A program made the translations under genes and the position numbers. From contig NZ_SNYF01000011.1 in NCBI RefSeq assembly GCF_004362805.1, forward strand, positions 61,491 through 125,490: a stretch of 64,000 nt of DNA, given 5' to 3'. How positions within the stretch are numbered: position 1 is the stretch's first letter; each line of letters opens with the position of its first letter. Origin of the DNA: Algoriphagus boseongensis. Lineage in GTDB: Bacteria; Bacteroidota; Bacteroidia; Cytophagales; Cyclobacteriaceae. The notes under the pieces were generated by a model. That model was given only the letters and a program-made list of their open reading frames with translations. It was not told where the DNA came from and did no database searches. Below are positions 10,149-20,199 of this stretch, one piece after another.

Positions 10149-10361
10149 TCAGGGAAATAGAAGGAAGGCTATGGTGGTGGTAACTAAGGAAAGGCTAAAG
10201 CTTAGAAGAATGATTCGTAGGTAGTTGGTCTGCCAGTGTTTTCCATTTCCTGAATTCCCAGTCACCAACTTTCTTACGGGTCTAATAGAAAGCTGCACGA
10301 TGGCAAGAATTCCTAAAAAATAGACCAAAAACAGAATACAAAAGGTTGCTATCTCCTCCAT
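10149..10361 (-). CDS. Small two-helix membrane protein, unknown
   Basis: A 70-residue ORF with two strong hydrophobic helices (about 5-26 and 48-68) and a polar, basic loop containing RPVRKLVTGNSGNGKHW. That pattern is unlikely by chance and suggests a small inner-membrane protein. I do not recognise it. Its stop codon directly abuts the stop of the phosphatase gene (TGA then TCA). No operon partner is visible. Confidence 0.5.
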   Translation of the reverse strand: MEEIATFCILFLVYFLGILAIVQLSIRPVRKLVTGNSGNGKHWQTNYLRIILLSFSLSLVTTTIAFLLFP

Positions 10362-10431
10362 GATTTCAAGTTAATCTCAGAATCCAAACGAAAAAAGATT
10401 TTTCAAATAAATAACGATTTGGTGACCAAAG

Positions 10432-10465
10432 AAAAGAGGCGATGGAATTATCCAACGCCCCTTTT
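10432..10465 (-). terminator. Terminator of the S8 protease gene
   Basis: On the minus strand AAAAGGGGCG pairs with CGCCTCTTTT (one G-T pair) and an inner TGGA/TCCA extends the stem. The hairpin lies about 16 bases past the protease stop and is followed by a T-rich stretch. Confidence 0.75.
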
Positions 10466-10480
10466 TTAATAAAATTTTGT

Positions 10481-11713
10481 TTAATGTACTGCTATAGAAT
10501 CAGGATTTCCATCAGGATCATTATTAACTGTCCCATCGGATCTAATATTTCCCAAAAGAAGAATTCCTGCTACATGAGGAGAAGCCATAGAAGTACCTGC
10601 CCATGATTCATATCCACCTCCCGGAACAGAGGACAAAATTCCGACACCAGGTGCAGCATAGTCAACTGGAGGGTTTCCAAAATTGGAGAAAGATGCCCAA
10701 TTATCATTTTTATCCATTGCCGATACTGTATAAATATTTGGTCCATTGGCACTGGCAGGGGATTTGGTAGATGCATCTGTACTTTCATTTCCAGCAGCAA
10801 GGGCAAACTTGACTCCTTTCGAAGCCGCAGCAATGACTGCATCATTTACGGCTTGAGAAAATCCTCCGCCTAAACTCATATTTGCAACATCTCCATTTTT
10901 TCCATTTGCTCCTACATAGTCAACACCAGCGATAACTCCTGAATAGGATCCAGAACCTCTTGAGTTTAATACTTTAACAGGAACCACAGTCGCCCCTGGT
11001 GCCACACCAATTACACCAATTGTATTGTTGATGGCTGCAACAGTTCCAGAGACATGAGTTCCATGACCATTTCCATCCGCTCCAAGATCAGAATCTTTCC
11101 CAGAAGTAAATGCATTAAATCCTTTTGAAGCATCCACCTTCAAATCAGGATGAGAACTGTCAATCCCAGAGTCAATGATATAAGCCACTCCACTTCCTGT
11201 GTAAGAGGAAACACCATTTACTCTAGTAATCCCCCAAGGAGTTTGTTGGCCAGTAGAACCACCACCTCCACCACCGCCTGGACCTTTTCCTGGAGGGGGA
11301 GCTAAAGCAACGATTCTATCCTGTTCGATATAATCTACAGAGGGATCATTGGCTAAAACAAGAGCTTGTTCTTCTGTCAATTTAATCGCAAATCCTTCAA
11401 CGGTCGATCCGTACACTGGACCTAGATTTTCTTCAGAAATTCTATACTTCGCCAACAATGCAGTGCTTGATTTCCGCATCGCTTCCTGTACTCCCTGATA
11501 GCTCAAATCCTTTCTAGAATTTAATCCTGTTGGCTTCATCACTACGATGTATTGGCCAGGAATTAAATCCCCATTTTGGTATTTGACGAATTCCAAAGCT
11601 TCAGAATTGTCCAGTCTGAATTCCTCTTCCGGCTGGCAGGAAAAGATCATTGCCCCAATACAAGAAGCAATGGCCAGGGACCGAATTTTTGATGGTTTGC
11701 TAAAGTTTTTCAT
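10481..11713 (-). CDS. Subtilisin-like serine protease (S8), lipoprotein with I9 propeptide
   Basis: A 410-residue exported protease. The leader ends in a lipobox-like IFSC (Cys26). An inhibitor-I9-type propeptide follows (about 50-137, QYIVVMKP to VDYIEQDRIVAL), then a proline/glycine-rich linker (139-153) and the S8 catalytic domain. The triad is visible: Asp181 in AYIIDSGIDSSHPDL, His217 in GNGHGTHVSG and Ser375 in GTSMASPHVAG, with oxyanion Asn309 in LAAGNES. It stands in tandem with an S41 protease but has its own terminator, and that gene's terminator lies between them. It is probably a surface or periplasmic endopeptidase of the proteinase K/subtilisin type. The short tail after the catalytic domain shows no T9SS domain. 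Confidence 0.95.
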   Translation of the reverse strand: MKNFSKPSKIRSLAIASCIGAMIFSCQPEEEFRLDNSEALEFVKYQNGDLIPGQYIVVMKPTGLNSRKDLSYQGVQEAMRKSSTALLAKYRISEENLGPVYGSTVEGFAIKLTEEQALVLANDPSVDYIEQDRIVALAPPPGKGPGGGGGGGSTGQQTPWGITRVNGVSSYTGSGVAYIIDSGIDSSHPDLKVDASKGFNAFTSGKDSDLGADGNGHGTHVSGTVAAINNTIGVIGVAPGATVVPVKVLNSRGSGSYSGVIAGVDYVGANGKNGDVANMSLGGGFSQAVNDAVIAAASKGVKFALAAGNESTDASTKSPASANGPNIYTVSAMDKNDNWASFSNFGNPPVDYAAPGVGILSSVPGGGYESWAGTSMASPHVAGILLLGNIRSDGTVNNDPDGNPDSIAVH

Positions 11714-11810
11714 TTGTTTTTAATGGTAAGTTTGATGGTATTTGAAACGTTAATTGAATAAGTATCAAAAAATCAAATTAAAATCCAAGAAAAAAATGCT
11801 TTTAAAAAAG

Positions 11811-11838
11811 AAAAGGCCACTTTGATGAGTGGCCTTTT
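11811..11838 (-). terminator. Terminator of the S41 protease gene
   Basis: An 11-bp perfect stem (AAAAGGCCACT / AGTGGCCTTTT) with a TTGATG loop; on the minus strand it is followed by CTTTTTT. It lies between the two protease genes. Confidence 0.88.
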
Positions 11839-11861
11839 CTTGGTGATTATTACCTTTTAAA

Positions 11862-13304
11862 TCAATTGTCTTCTAGTTTTATCTGGTACAATTCGGTAAG
11901 TTTTTCTTTGGCAATAGGATCATTTTCGATCAAGTTTCCAAAGCGAGTTTTTCGCTCCAGAGTACTTCCTACATCGATTCTGTCCAGTTTTTGAACGCGT
12001 GCCCCTGAAGGAACTCCGGTGATTTGCTCAATGGCTTTTCGAAGAAGCAATTCATTCACATCTCCTAGTGGCTTGAGTCTTTCGGATGATTCTTTTGCCT
12101 CGATATTCGGACCAAAGCCATTGATATAATCGGACTGATCTAAGCTATTGAAGCTTCTGGTTACTATTGGAAGAATTCCATATTTGTTCTCCTTATTTTC
12201 CTCGTCTTCAAATGGAATGGATCCTACGTTCTTCCCGGTAGTTTTATCCCCGATCAGGAACACTTCCATATAAGGTCTCAAACCATTGATAATCAATTCA
12301 GAGGCAGAAGCAGTCCTGGTAGAAGTCAAAATGTAAACTCGATTTCCCTTTAATGTATTTCCAAGGTTTTGAGTCTTGTTTTTGAAAGTAGTCTGCACAT
12401 TTTTGAGTTGGTCAAACTGCATCAAATAGGAATTGTACTTGGTCTTAGAGAATACCTTGGTGTTATCCACTCCAGGTCCAATTAAGCTTGCAAGATTTAC
12501 AGCTGAAGAAACAAAACCTCCTCCATTGTATCTGAAATCGACCACTAAATGCTTGATTCCTGCGTTTTTAAATTTTAAGAACACAGCATCCATTTGGTCA
12601 TCATAAGCCGTGCTACCCGAACCAGGCCCAGGAGAGAAGAAGTGGTAAACGACGTAACCAATTTTCTCACCATTAATGGTGTATATCGAATCTAAGAAAT
12701 TTGGGTTCTCTGAAAGTTGAACTGGAGTAAGGGAAACATCAGGTTGAGAAGAAAATCCACCAGCAGATTCAGAAAAACGAATAAAACTCAAAGTGTGTGG
12801 CTTATCCAAAGTGCCTAATACGACCCGGTAATTTTCCAAAGTCATTTGGGTACCGTTGATTTTGGTGATAATATCACCTCTCAACAAACCTGCAGCTGCG
12901 GCTGGGCTTCCTTTTTTGATGTAAGAAATTTCAGCAATTACATTGTTGTTACTTGAGCTTTCTCTATAAAGGGTAAACTCGTAACCAGCCTCCAATTCAA
13001 TACCGTTTAGGGAATTAATCAGCTCTTGGTAATCTGGATAAATAACCGAAAAGCGGTCTGTAGGTCTATTGAGCAAGGATTCGAAATAATCCTCCGGATC
13101 TGAAGTATTGGCAATCGGAGTTTTCATTTCGTCAAGCCAGAGGTATACTTCGTCCATTACGTCTTTGATCCACTTGTTGATCGCAATATTTGGATTTACC
13201 TTTTCTTCAATTATAGGCTCAATTTCCTCCTCATCTTTACAAGAGAAAATGCCCAAACCCAGCAACCCAAACAGCAGAACTCTAAATAGGAAATTAACTT
13301 TCAT
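11862..13304 (-). CDS. S41 family peptidase, lipoprotein with PDZ domain
   Basis: The start is taken at ATG 13304 because it begins a lipoprotein signal (MKVNFLFRVLLFGLLGLGIF then SC, Cys22); the frame is open 18 codons further. The 480 residues contain an N-terminal helical region, a PDZ-like domain (about 118-180, GSPAAAAGLLRGDIITKING) and the S41 (C-terminal processing protease) core. The catalytic SASE motif lies at about 333-336 and the partner lysine is Lys358 in IGDKTTGKNVGS. Family members degrade or trim proteins in the periplasm. It lies 72 bases behind the ftsE stop on the same strand. Substrates are unknown. Confidence 0.93.
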   Translation of the reverse strand: MKVNFLFRVLLFGLLGLGIFSCKDEEEIEPIIEEKVNPNIAINKWIKDVMDEVYLWLDEMKTPIANTSDPEDYFESLLNRPTDRFSVIYPDYQELINSLNGIELEAGYEFTLYRESSSNNNVIAEISYIKKGSPAAAAGLLRGDIITKINGTQMTLENYRVVLGTLDKPHTLSFIRFSESAGGFSSQPDVSLTPVQLSENPNFLDSIYTINGEKIGYVVYHFFSPGPGSGSTAYDDQMDAVFLKFKNAGIKHLVVDFRYNGGGFVSSAVNLASLIGPGVDNTKVFSKTKYNSYLMQFDQLKNVQTTFKNKTQNLGNTLKGNRVYILTSTRTASASELIINGLRPYMEVFLIGDKTTGKNVGSIPFEDEENKENKYGILPIVTRSFNSLDQSDYINGFGPNIEAKESSERLKPLGDVNELLLRKAIEQITGVPSGARVQKLDRIDVGSTLERKTRFGNLIENDPIAKEKLTELYQIKLEDN

Positions 13305-13376
13305 AAGGTATTGGTTGAATAATTTGTATAACGCTCTCAAAAGGAGCATGTTTCCCAATTTCCGATTTTTTTGGAA

Positions 13377-14087
13377 TTAAGAGGAAGTTCCGAATGAAAC
13401 GTCGTGCATCTGACTATCCAGAAGCTTGCCTTTTTCACATTTCAGCACACGATATGGGAATTTACGAAGCAGGTCATGATTGTGTGTAGCCATCAAGATT
13501 GCTGTTCCCTTCTTATTGATATCCTGAAAAAGTTTGAAAATCTCGTCGGCCACGTTTGGATCCAAATTCCCTGTTGGTTCGTCCGCTAGAAGGATCGATG
13601 GTTCGTTGAGCAAGGCACGGGCAATCACGATTCTTTGCTGCTCTCCACCTGAAAGTTGATGAGGCATTTTCATAAGTGAATCAATCAATCCCACCTGAAT
13701 CAATACTTCGCTGATTCTTTCTTTGATTTTTACCTTATCTGTCCATCCAGTTGCCTTCAGAACAAAGGCTAAGTTTTCACTGACATTCCGATCATAGAAG
13801 AGTTGGAAGTCCTGAAAAATGATACCGATTTTTCTTCTCAGAAAAGGGATTTCTGAATTTTTGATTTTGGAAAGGTTGAATCCTACGACCTCAGCATGTC
13901 CAGCCTGAAGAGGAAGATCTGCATAAAGAGTTTTTAATAAGGAGCTTTTCCCGCTTCCAGTTCTTCCAATCAGGAATACAAATTCATGTTGCTCCACTGA
14001 AAAATTGACCTCGGACAACACCGGAGATTCTCCCTGAAAAATGGTGGCCTGTGTCATTTGCAACACAGGTTGGGTACTAAAATCCAT
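13377..14087 (-). CDS. ftsE: FtsE-like ABC transporter ATP-binding protein
   Basis: A 236-residue ABC ATPase. Walker A is GRTGSGKSS (41-49), the signature is LSGGEQ (145-150) and Walker B is ILLADEPTGNLD (165-176). The short length and the NVSENLAFVLKATGW region are those of FtsE/LolD-type ATPases. FtsE pairs with FtsX at the division site to activate cell-wall hydrolases. FtsX is not adjacent, which as far as I know is common in Bacteroidota. It sits two bases behind a small unknown gene. LolD is the main alternative; I favour FtsE from overall similarity. Confidence 0.85.
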   Translation of the reverse strand: MDFSTQPVLQMTQATIFQGESPVLSEVNFSVEQHEFVFLIGRTGSGKSSLLKTLYADLPLQAGHAEVVGFNLSKIKNSEIPFLRRKIGIIFQDFQLFYDRNVSENLAFVLKATGWTDKVKIKERISEVLIQVGLIDSLMKMPHQLSGGEQQRIVIARALLNEPSILLADEPTGNLDPNVADEIFKLFQDINKKGTAILMATHNHDLLRKFPYRVLKCEKGKLLDSQMHDVSFGTSS

Positions 14088-14089
14088 AG

Positions 14090-14293
14090 TTAAAGTTCTA
14101 ATTTTTGAAGTTTTCCAAACGGAAGATTTTTGATCAATTCTTCCAACTGATCTTCTTTTCCTTCCAGTCCAAATTTTTCGACGTTTTTCATCGGGCGATC
14201 TGCTCTAAAATAAGCCACCAAGACAAAATTCTCGTCTCTGATTTGGATATAATCCGGGATTTTGGCCTTGCCTTTTACCTTGATAATGTACAT
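14090..14293 (-). CDS. Conserved-looking small protein upstream of ftsE
   Basis: A 67-residue soluble protein read from ATG 14293; a TTG three codons upstream is less likely. It begins MYIIKVKGKAKIPDYIQIRD, continues with FVLVAYFRADRP, and ends in charged helices (EGKEDQLEELIKNLPFG). The pattern suggests a small beta-sheet followed by a helix. I do not recognise a family. It ends two bases before ftsE and follows fsa by 47 bases, so the three may be one transcript. Tight coupling to ftsE may hint at a shared role, but nothing in the sequence names it. Confidence 0.65.
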   Translation of the reverse strand: MYIIKVKGKAKIPDYIQIRDENFVLVAYFRADRPMKNVEKFGLEGKEDQLEELIKNLPFGKLQKLEL

Positions 14294-14307
14294 AAGGGTC
14301 AATAAAT

Positions 14308-14333
14308 GGGCTGCTTTTGGAGTAAAGCAGCCC
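14308..14333. other. Perfect hairpin without T run between fsa and the small gene
   Basis: GGGCTGCTTT, a TGGAGT spacer and AAAGCAGCCC form a 10-bp perfect stem. Neither strand has a following T run, so it is not a standard terminator. It could be a partial attenuator, a processing site or an mRNA-stabilising stem within the fsa-ftsE transcript. Confidence 0.55.
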
Positions 14334-14340
14334 TTGGTGT

Positions 14341-15000
14341 TTATTTTCCAGCGGCTTTGGCGTGGTCAGCCAAAAACTGAGCCAAGCCAGAATCTGTCAA
14401 TGGATGCTTCAATAATCCGGTGATTACTTTCAAAGGACAAGTAACCACATCGGCTCCAAGCTCAGCACACTTAATCAAGTGCATGGTGTGTCTGATAGAA
14501 GCAGCCAAAACCTCAGTTTCGTAGCCGTAATTGTTATAGATGTGAACGATCTGGGCGATTAGTTCTAAACCGTCGTAGGAGATATCATCCAAACGCCCAA
14601 TGAAAGGAGAAACGTATGATGCTCCTGCTTTTGCAGCCAAAAGGGCCTGACCTGAAGAAAATACCAGAGTACAATTGGTACGGATACCCTCGCTATGAAA
14701 ATATTTGATGGCTTTAATTCCCTCTTTAATCATCGGGATTTTTACCACGATTTTGTCGTCAATCTTCGCCAATTCTTTCCCTTCTCTAATCATGCCTTCG
14801 TAATCCGTTGCAATCACTTCCGCACTGACTTTGTCGTCTACGATATTGCAAATGGCCTTGTAATGTGCTTTCACATTGGCGTCTCCGCTGATCCCTTCTT
14901 TTGCCATAAGGGAAGGATTGGTGGTCACGCCATCTAAAATGCCCATGTCGTAGGCCTCACGGATTTCAGCCAGATTAGCTGTGTCAATAAAGAATTTCAT
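14341..15000 (-). CDS. fsa: Fructose-6-phosphate aldolase / transaldolase-like protein
   Basis: A 219-residue member of the short transaldolase (TalC/FSA) family: [20 protein letters not shown] at the start, GVTTNPSL (24-31) and the Schiff-base Lys87 in IVVKIPM. Later segments [19 protein letters not shown] and [11 protein letters not shown] are also typical. It forms a TIM barrel and cleaves or transfers dihydroxyacetone units on sugar phosphates in the cytosol. Whether it acts as transaldolase in the pentose phosphate pathway or as fructose-6-phosphate aldolase cannot be decided from this length class. A TAACTTTG element lies 60 bases upstream. Confidence 0.9.
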   Translation of the reverse strand: MKFFIDTANLAEIREAYDMGILDGVTTNPSLMAKEGISGDANVKAHYKAICNIVDDKVSAEVIATDYEGMIREGKELAKIDDKIVVKIPMIKEGIKAIKYFHSEGIRTNCTLVFSSGQALLAAKAGASYVSPFIGRLDDISYDGLELIAQIVHIYNNYGYETEVLAASIRHTMHLIKCAELGADVVTCPLKVITGLLKHPLTDSGLAQFLADHAKAAGK

Positions 15001-15059
15001 AGAAATAGGTTTTGGTTATGTAAACTAGATTGGGTCGGGAGATTGTTTTCCGTATTGGA

Positions 15060-15067
15060 CAAAGTTA
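15060..15067 (-). promoter_or_regulatory. Candidate -7 element of fsa
   Basis: The minus strand reads TAACTTTG, matching TAnnTTTG, about 60 bases before the fsa start. No well-spaced -33 TTG is visible. Confidence 0.4.
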
Positions 15068-15123
15068 GAAGATTAATCAGGAATCGAAATCTTCAAAAAA
15101 TAGGAATCAGGAAAATTTAGGCA

Positions 15124-15216
15124 AAAAAAGAAGCGGCATCGCACCGCTACAACCGCCTACCCTTGCTTCCTTCCGGACCTGGGGGATTCAGCAGGAGCTG
15201 GTCGTGCCGCTAAGCC
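15124..15216 (-). ncRNA. ffs: Signal recognition particle RNA, small bacterial (4.5S) type
   Basis: The minus strand carries the universal SRP domain IV: the GGTCCGGAAGGAAGCA tetraloop region and the AGCAGGAGCTG / GGGTAGGCGG flanks. The ends pair as AGCGGCA (15211-15205) with TGCCGCT (15138-15132), followed by TTCTTTTTTT as terminator. The core is about 80 nt. It scaffolds Ffh for co-translational targeting; ffh itself is 11 kb away in this window. Exact ends are estimated. Confidence 0.96.
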
Positions 15217-15291
15217 ACAAAGGTACAGCAAAATTGACTCACGGCAATATCTTTTTCTAAAATCCATGCTATCTGCCTTGGATTCAGAATA

Positions 15292-15327
15292 AAAAAGAAA
15301 AATCCGGAGCCTTTTGACCCCGGATAT
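15292..15327 (-). terminator. Terminator of valS
   Basis: On the minus strand ATCCGG pairs with CCGGAT, extended by A/T pairs, with a TTTTTC-rich tail. It lies about 50 bases past the valS stop. Confidence 0.7.
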
Positions 15328-15378
15328 TTTCCCTAAGCTAGCTGAATGAATTGTAGATCATCCATGGACTATGCATCA

Positions 15379-18012
15379 TTATCCCAATTTAGCCAAGCTT
15401 TCTTCCAAGGCTTTGATTTTTGCTTCAGCGTCCGCTTGCTTTTTCTTTTCCATCTCTACCACCTGAGCAGGTGCCCCAGCTACGAATCGTTCATTGCTGA
15501 GTTTTTTCATAACCGAATTCAAGAAGCCTCGAGTGTATTCTAGTTCCTTTTGAATATTGGCCTTTTCTTCCTCCACATCTATAGTATCTCCCATTGGGAT
15601 AAAGCATTCATCGGCTTTCACTACAAAACTCATGGCGTTTTCCACCTTTTCTGCGAAGGACAGGGAAGAAAGATTTGCCAACTTGGTCAAAACTGCCTCG
15701 AAGCTGGTGTAAAGACCTTTATTCTTTGCATTGATAGTCAAATCCAAAGCGTCTTTTGGTGACATACCTTTTGATGCTCTCAAGTTTCTTACTTGGGAAA
15801 CTACCTCAAAAACCTGAGCGGCATCTTCGATGATTTTTGGTTCAAAGCTTTTTTCATTTGGCCAAGAAGCCAAAATCAAGGATTCTTCGACACTTCTTTC
15901 TTTGATCTGATGCCAGATTTCCTCCGAAAGGAAAGGCATAAATGGATGAAGAATTTTTAGAATATTTTCGAAAAACTCTAGCGTTTTATCATAAGTAGCC
16001 TGGTCAATTGGCTGCTGGTAGCCTGGTTTGATCATTTCCAAATACCAGGAGCAGAAGTCGTCCCACACTAATTTATAGGTAGTCATCAAGGCATCTGAAA
16101 TTCTGAATTTTTCAAAATGCTCATTGATTTCATTCAGGGCTTGATTAAATCGGTTTTCAAACCATTCCAAACTTGCTGAATTTGCTGATCCGTCTAAACT
16201 TGGATCGATTTCCCAACCTTTAACCAAGCGGAATGCATTCCAAATCTTATTGGCGAAGTTTCTACCTTGCTCCACCAGCTTTTCGTCGAAAGGCAAATCA
16301 TTTCCGGCAGGAGAGGAGAAAAGCATTCCTGTCCGTACCCCATCAGCACCATATTGTGCAATCAAGTCCAAAGGATCAGGAGAGTTACCCAAAGATTTGG
16401 ACATTTTTCTGCCAAGCTTATCTCGTACGATCCCAGTCAGATACACGTTTTTAAATGGCTTTTCGCCCATGTATTCGTATCCGGCAATGATCATTCTGGC
16501 TACCCAGAAAAACAAAATTTCCGGAGCAGTGACCAAATCATTGGTGGGGTAGTAGTATTTCAGCTCCTCATTAGGTTTTCCAGTGCTAAAAACTTCCGTA
16601 TCGAAAACCGAAATCGGCCATAGCCAAGAGCTGAACCAAGTATCCAAAACATCTTCGTCTTGCTTTAAATCTGCAAGAGTGAAAGTTTTTCCAAACTTTG
16701 AATTGGCAATTTCTAAGGCTTCCTCGGCCGTTTTTGCAACCACAAATTCTCCGTTTGGTAGATAGAATGCCGGGATTCTATGTCCCCACCAAAGCTGTCG
16801 TGAGATACACCAATCCCTTACATTTTCCATCCAAACTCGATACATGTTTTTGAATTTGGGTGGATGAAGCTGGATCAAATCATCCATTACCGAAGTAAAG
16901 GCAGGCTTGGTGATTTCGTCCATTTTCAAAAACCACTGCAAGGAAAGCTTAGGTTCGATTACTGCATCCGTTCTTTCGGAGTGGCCGACATTAGATTTGT
17001 AATCTTCGATTCGGTCCAATTGGCCAATTTCATCCAGAAGCTTCCCGATTTTCTTTCTGGCTATGAAACGGTCCTCACCTACAAGAATTTGTGCCTTCTC
17101 ATTAAGGGTTCCGTTATCATTTAGAATGTCGATTACTTCAAGCTTATGTTTGATCCCCAGCTCATAATCATTGATATCGTGGGCAGGAGTCACTTTAAGG
17201 CATCCGGTACCAAACTCCATGTCCACGTACTCATCCTCGATGATTGGAATAGCACGGTTGATCAATGGGATAATGGCTTTTTTCCCTTTGAGATGGGCAA
17301 ATCTTGGATCATTAGGATTGATACAGATCGCTACGTCTGCCATGATGGTTTCAGGCCGGGTAGTAGCAATGGTCAAAAACTGATCTTCAGCACCTTCGAT
17401 TTTATACTTGATATAATAAAGCTTCGAAGCAATTTCCTTCATGATCACTTCGTCATCCGAAAGGGCAGTTTGACCCTTTGGATCCCAGTTAACCATTCGG
17501 ATCCCACGATAGATTTTTCCTTTTTTGTACAAATCCACAAAAACAGAAATCACCGCATCGCTTAGCCCCGGATCCATGGTAAAGGCTGTCCGATCCCAGT
17601 CGCAGGAGGCTCCGAGTTTTTTCAGCTGCTCAAGGATAATTCCTCCGTATTTCTCCTTCCATTCCCAAGCATGCTTCAGGAATTCCTCTCGGGAAATATC
17701 CTTTTTGTCAATTCCTCTTTCTTTCAAAAGCTGAACAACCTTGGTTTCTGTAGCAATGGAAGCGTGGTCTGTTCCCGGAACCCAGCAGGCGTTTTTACCT
17801 TGCATTCGGGCTCTACGGATCAAAACATCCTGAATAGTATTGTTCAGCATGTGGCCCATGTGAAGCACGCCAGTGACGTTTGGCGGAGGAATTACAATGG
17901 TGTAAGGTTCCTTGCTGTGGTCAATTTTTGAGGAAAAGAGCTTGTGCTCCATCCAGTAAGCGTACCATTTGGCCTCGGCAGATGCCGGTTCGTATTTGCT
18001 GGCAATAGACAT
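15379..18012 (-). CDS. valS: Valine--tRNA ligase
   Basis: Charges tRNA-Val with valine in the cytosol. The start is taken at ATG 18012 ([20 protein letters not shown]), the normal N-terminus; the frame is open 26 codons further without family similarity. The 877 residues carry the class I HIGH motif as HMGH (51-54, in [17 protein letters not shown]) and the KMSKS loop in [14 protein letters not shown] near 530. The editing CP1 domain is between them. The anticodon-binding domain and a C-terminal coiled-coil arm (about 810-877, with [16 protein letters not shown]) follow, the arm being typical of ValRS. It is monocistronic with its own terminator. Identification is secure. Confidence 0.98.
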   Translation of the reverse strand: MSIASKYEPASAEAKWYAYWMEHKLFSSKIDHSKEPYTIVIPPPNVTGVLHMGHMLNNTIQDVLIRRARMQGKNACWVPGTDHASIATETKVVQLLKERGIDKKDISREEFLKHAWEWKEKYGGIILEQLKKLGASCDWDRTAFTMDPGLSDAVISVFVDLYKKGKIYRGIRMVNWDPKGQTALSDDEVIMKEIASKLYYIKYKIEGAEDQFLTIATTRPETIMADVAICINPNDPRFAHLKGKKAIIPLINRAIPIIEDEYVDMEFGTGCLKVTPAHDINDYELGIKHKLEVIDILNDNGTLNEKAQILVGEDRFIARKKIGKLLDEIGQLDRIEDYKSNVGHSERTDAVIEPKLSLQWFLKMDEITKPAFTSVMDDLIQLHPPKFKNMYRVWMENVRDWCISRQLWWGHRIPAFYLPNGEFVVAKTAEEALEIANSKFGKTFTLADLKQDEDVLDTWFSSWLWPISVFDTEVFSTGKPNEELKYYYPTNDLVTAPEILFFWVARMIIAGYEYMGEKPFKNVYLTGIVRDKLGRKMSKSLGNSPDPLDLIAQYGADGVRTGMLFSSPAGNDLPFDEKLVEQGRNFANKIWNAFRLVKGWEIDPSLDGSANSASLEWFENRFNQALNEINEHFEKFRISDALMTTYKLVWDDFCSWYLEMIKPGYQQPIDQATYDKTLEFFENILKILHPFMPFLSEEIWHQIKERSVEESLILASWPNEKSFEPKIIEDAAQVFEVVSQVRNLRASKGMSPKDALDLTINAKNKGLYTSFEAVLTKLANLSSLSFAEKVENAMSFVVKADECFIPMGDTIDVEEEKANIQKELEYTRGFLNSVMKKLSNERFVAGAPAQVVEMEKKKQADAEAKIKALEESLAKLG

Positions 18013-18037
18013 ACTCGGGGTTATTTTTTCGAAGGGG

Positions 18038-18045
18038 CAAAAATA
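18038..18045 (-). promoter_or_regulatory. Candidate -7 element of valS
   Basis: The minus strand reads TATTTTTG (TAnnTTTG), 25 bases before the chosen valS ATG. It lies inside the longer open frame, which supports starting at 18012. Confidence 0.45.
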
Positions 18046-18096
18046 GCAGAAAAAGGGGAAAAGGCCTTGTAGGATTCCAGAACCCCTCAAACAAAA

Positions 18097-18120
18097 AAGG
18101 CCAACTTTACAGTCGGCCTT
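18097..18120 (-). terminator. Terminator of the CocE/NonD hydrolase gene
   Basis: AAGGCCGACT / AGTTGGCCTT (one G-T pair) with a GTAA loop and a TTTTTTG tail on the minus strand, 21 bases past the hydrolase stop. Confidence 0.85.
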
Positions 18121-18141
18121 GATTTTTCTTCTACTTAAGTT

Positions 18142-20028
18142 CTATTTCTTGATCATTGGAAGGGCAATTCTGCTCTGGAATTTTCCTCCATGATGGATGG
18201 AGTTAGTGGCTACTTTTCCAACTGTTTCGTCATAGTTATTTCCACCTGTATTCATATTTCTATCAAATCGAGGGAAGTTAGAAGAAGTGATTTCGATACG
18301 GATTTGATGTCCTTTTTCGAAATAATTGGAGGTACTCATTGGGGTCATCTTGATTTCATAGACTTTTCCATTTTCCATGAAAACTTCCTTGTCATACCCT
18401 TCCCGATAGCGAACCCGCTGTATGGTTTCATCCAAATTATAAGCCTTGCCATCAGGGTAAACATCAATCAATTTGATGGTCACATCGGTATCCAGGACAT
18501 CTGAGGAAAGGTAAAGGTAGCTTTCAATAAATCCGGAAACTTCCACTCCTTCAGCCAAAGGCTCTGAAGTGTAAACTAAGATATCGTCTCTGAGTTCCAT
18601 TTCACTTTGGTCAAAGGCACCTCCCACGACCGCATTACCTGTACAGCAGACATTTCCTCCATATGAGTTTACCGGGTTCATCGGATCATATTTGAAGGTG
18701 TCCTTAGCTTCTGATTTTGGTGCTTTTGAGATCAGCTTTCCGTTCCCGTTTCTAGTGTTGGCTTTTCCCTCTGAATCCAAAAAGAATGGAGTCATCACTG
18801 CTGCTTTTGGAGGCCAAACATCCGAACTCTGCCATTTATTGAGTCCCATAGTGTAATAGGTAACTTTCGGCATTTTGGAGATGGTGCCACTTTCGTCTTT
18901 ACCCTTTAGCCACAAATCAAACCAAGCGGTGATTACCTCGTCATAGTTCCATCTTGCATCGCCCACGCTTCTTTCTCCAATCACAGTATTTTCTGTAGCT
19001 CTGGTGTAGGAGCAATGAAGTACCGGGGCAATAATCAAATACTGATTATCCCGAGCCATTTGGCTGATTGCGTTTTGTCTTACGTGATTATAGAGAGCGA
19101 TATTGGGCGATGAGGAAACATCATACCAAGAGACAAACCACATGCTTGGCTTATCAAAGGGCATATTGTCATGATAAAGTCCGCCTTGAAACCATCTCGG
19201 GTCATTCGGTTTGCGGGTTATCATTTCCTCATAGATTCCCATCGGGCCATTTACATTTTTGATAATGTCCTGTACTGGAAGATGAGATAGACCTTCTTTC
19301 CAGTCTACTCTTGGGTATTCAGGGGCCATGTCATAAAATCTCTGCAATCTCAAGAGGTCTTTTTGTTCGATTCCTTGAGGTAATTTTGGAGCCATTGGAT
19401 CATGCTGGGTTCCATAAAGCCAAGCTGTGAAAAGCATCTGTCCGGCGCCACCTCTGTACCAGTTACCCTGCTCATAAAACTCTCCGATTTTTCCAACTCC
19501 TGCTCCATAGCCTTGAGGCACCAAAGCTGCCAATGCCGGGTGATTTAAAGAGGCGGCAGCCATTTGCCATTCTGCAGTGGAGGAGCAACCTAATAAACCG
19601 ATCTTTCCATTGCTCCAAGATTGTTTGGACATCCACTCAAATGCGTCATAACTATCTGTCAGCGGGGTGCCTAGAATATCCCAATTTCCCTCTGAGAAAA
19701 ATCTTCCTCTTTCATTTTGAACCACATAAGCATATCCCTTTTTTACCCAGGATAAGGCAGTCTGAAGGGATCTTTCATTCATTTCCCCATTTCCATAAGT
19801 GTTGAAATTGTAGGGGGTTCGGGAGAAAACTACAGGGAACTTTGCATCTCCTTTTGGGCGATAAATATCTGTAGCCAGCCTGGTTCCATCTCGCATGGGC
19901 ATCATTACTTTTTGATCGATGACTGCGATTTCATCCAGCTGGACTAAAACAGACTTTTCTTGGGAAAAACCTACGGGAGAAATTCCCAGAAAGGCCAAAA
20001 AAAGAAGAATTCGGAAAATTGATCTCAT
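18142..20028 (-). CDS. CocE/NonD family (S15-like) exported hydrolase
   Basis: A 628-residue alpha/beta hydrolase with signal peptide (1-22). The N-terminal region [27 protein letters not shown] is the standard CocE/NonD opening. The nucleophile elbow is near residue 147 ([14 protein letters not shown]). A C-terminal jelly-roll domain (about 400-628, with [16 protein letters not shown] and [16 protein letters not shown]) follows. The family includes X-Pro dipeptidyl peptidases, cocaine esterase and alpha-amino-acid ester hydrolases (glutaryl-7-ACA acylases). The protein is probably periplasmic and cleaves an acyl, ester or N-terminal dipeptide bond; substrate is open. It is monocistronic and divergent from fahA. 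Confidence 0.9.
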   Translation of the reverse strand: MRSIFRILLFLAFLGISPVGFSQEKSVLVQLDEIAVIDQKVMMPMRDGTRLATDIYRPKGDAKFPVVFSRTPYNFNTYGNGEMNERSLQTALSWVKKGYAYVVQNERGRFFSEGNWDILGTPLTDSYDAFEWMSKQSWSNGKIGLLGCSSTAEWQMAAASLNHPALAALVPQGYGAGVGKIGEFYEQGNWYRGGAGQMLFTAWLYGTQHDPMAPKLPQGIEQKDLLRLQRFYDMAPEYPRVDWKEGLSHLPVQDIIKNVNGPMGIYEEMITRKPNDPRWFQGGLYHDNMPFDKPSMWFVSWYDVSSSPNIALYNHVRQNAISQMARDNQYLIIAPVLHCSYTRATENTVIGERSVGDARWNYDEVITAWFDLWLKGKDESGTISKMPKVTYYTMGLNKWQSSDVWPPKAAVMTPFFLDSEGKANTRNGNGKLISKAPKSEAKDTFKYDPMNPVNSYGGNVCCTGNAVVGGAFDQSEMELRDDILVYTSEPLAEGVEVSGFIESYLYLSSDVLDTDVTIKLIDVYPDGKAYNLDETIQRVRYREGYDKEVFMENGKVYEIKMTPMSTSNYFEKGHQIRIEITSSNFPRFDRNMNTGGNNYDETVGKVATNSIHHGGKFQSRIALPMIKK

Positions 20029-20199
20029 TGCAATTGGGGTTTAGAAAGGGAAGATAAACAACAAAATTTAATTCGGTGATTAGATTCTTGTAAACCAATT
20101 GTTTTTGGGGATGGTGAGGAGATTCTAAAGCCCATAGACAAGTTCTATTTTTTGTTTTTGGAGGATAAGGCTAACTTTGGCCGACAATAATTTTTGATC

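Noticed and set aside
17146..17565. 139-residue plus-strand ORF
   Set aside because: Antisense shadow of valS; the minus-strand protein is clearly ValRS over this stretch.
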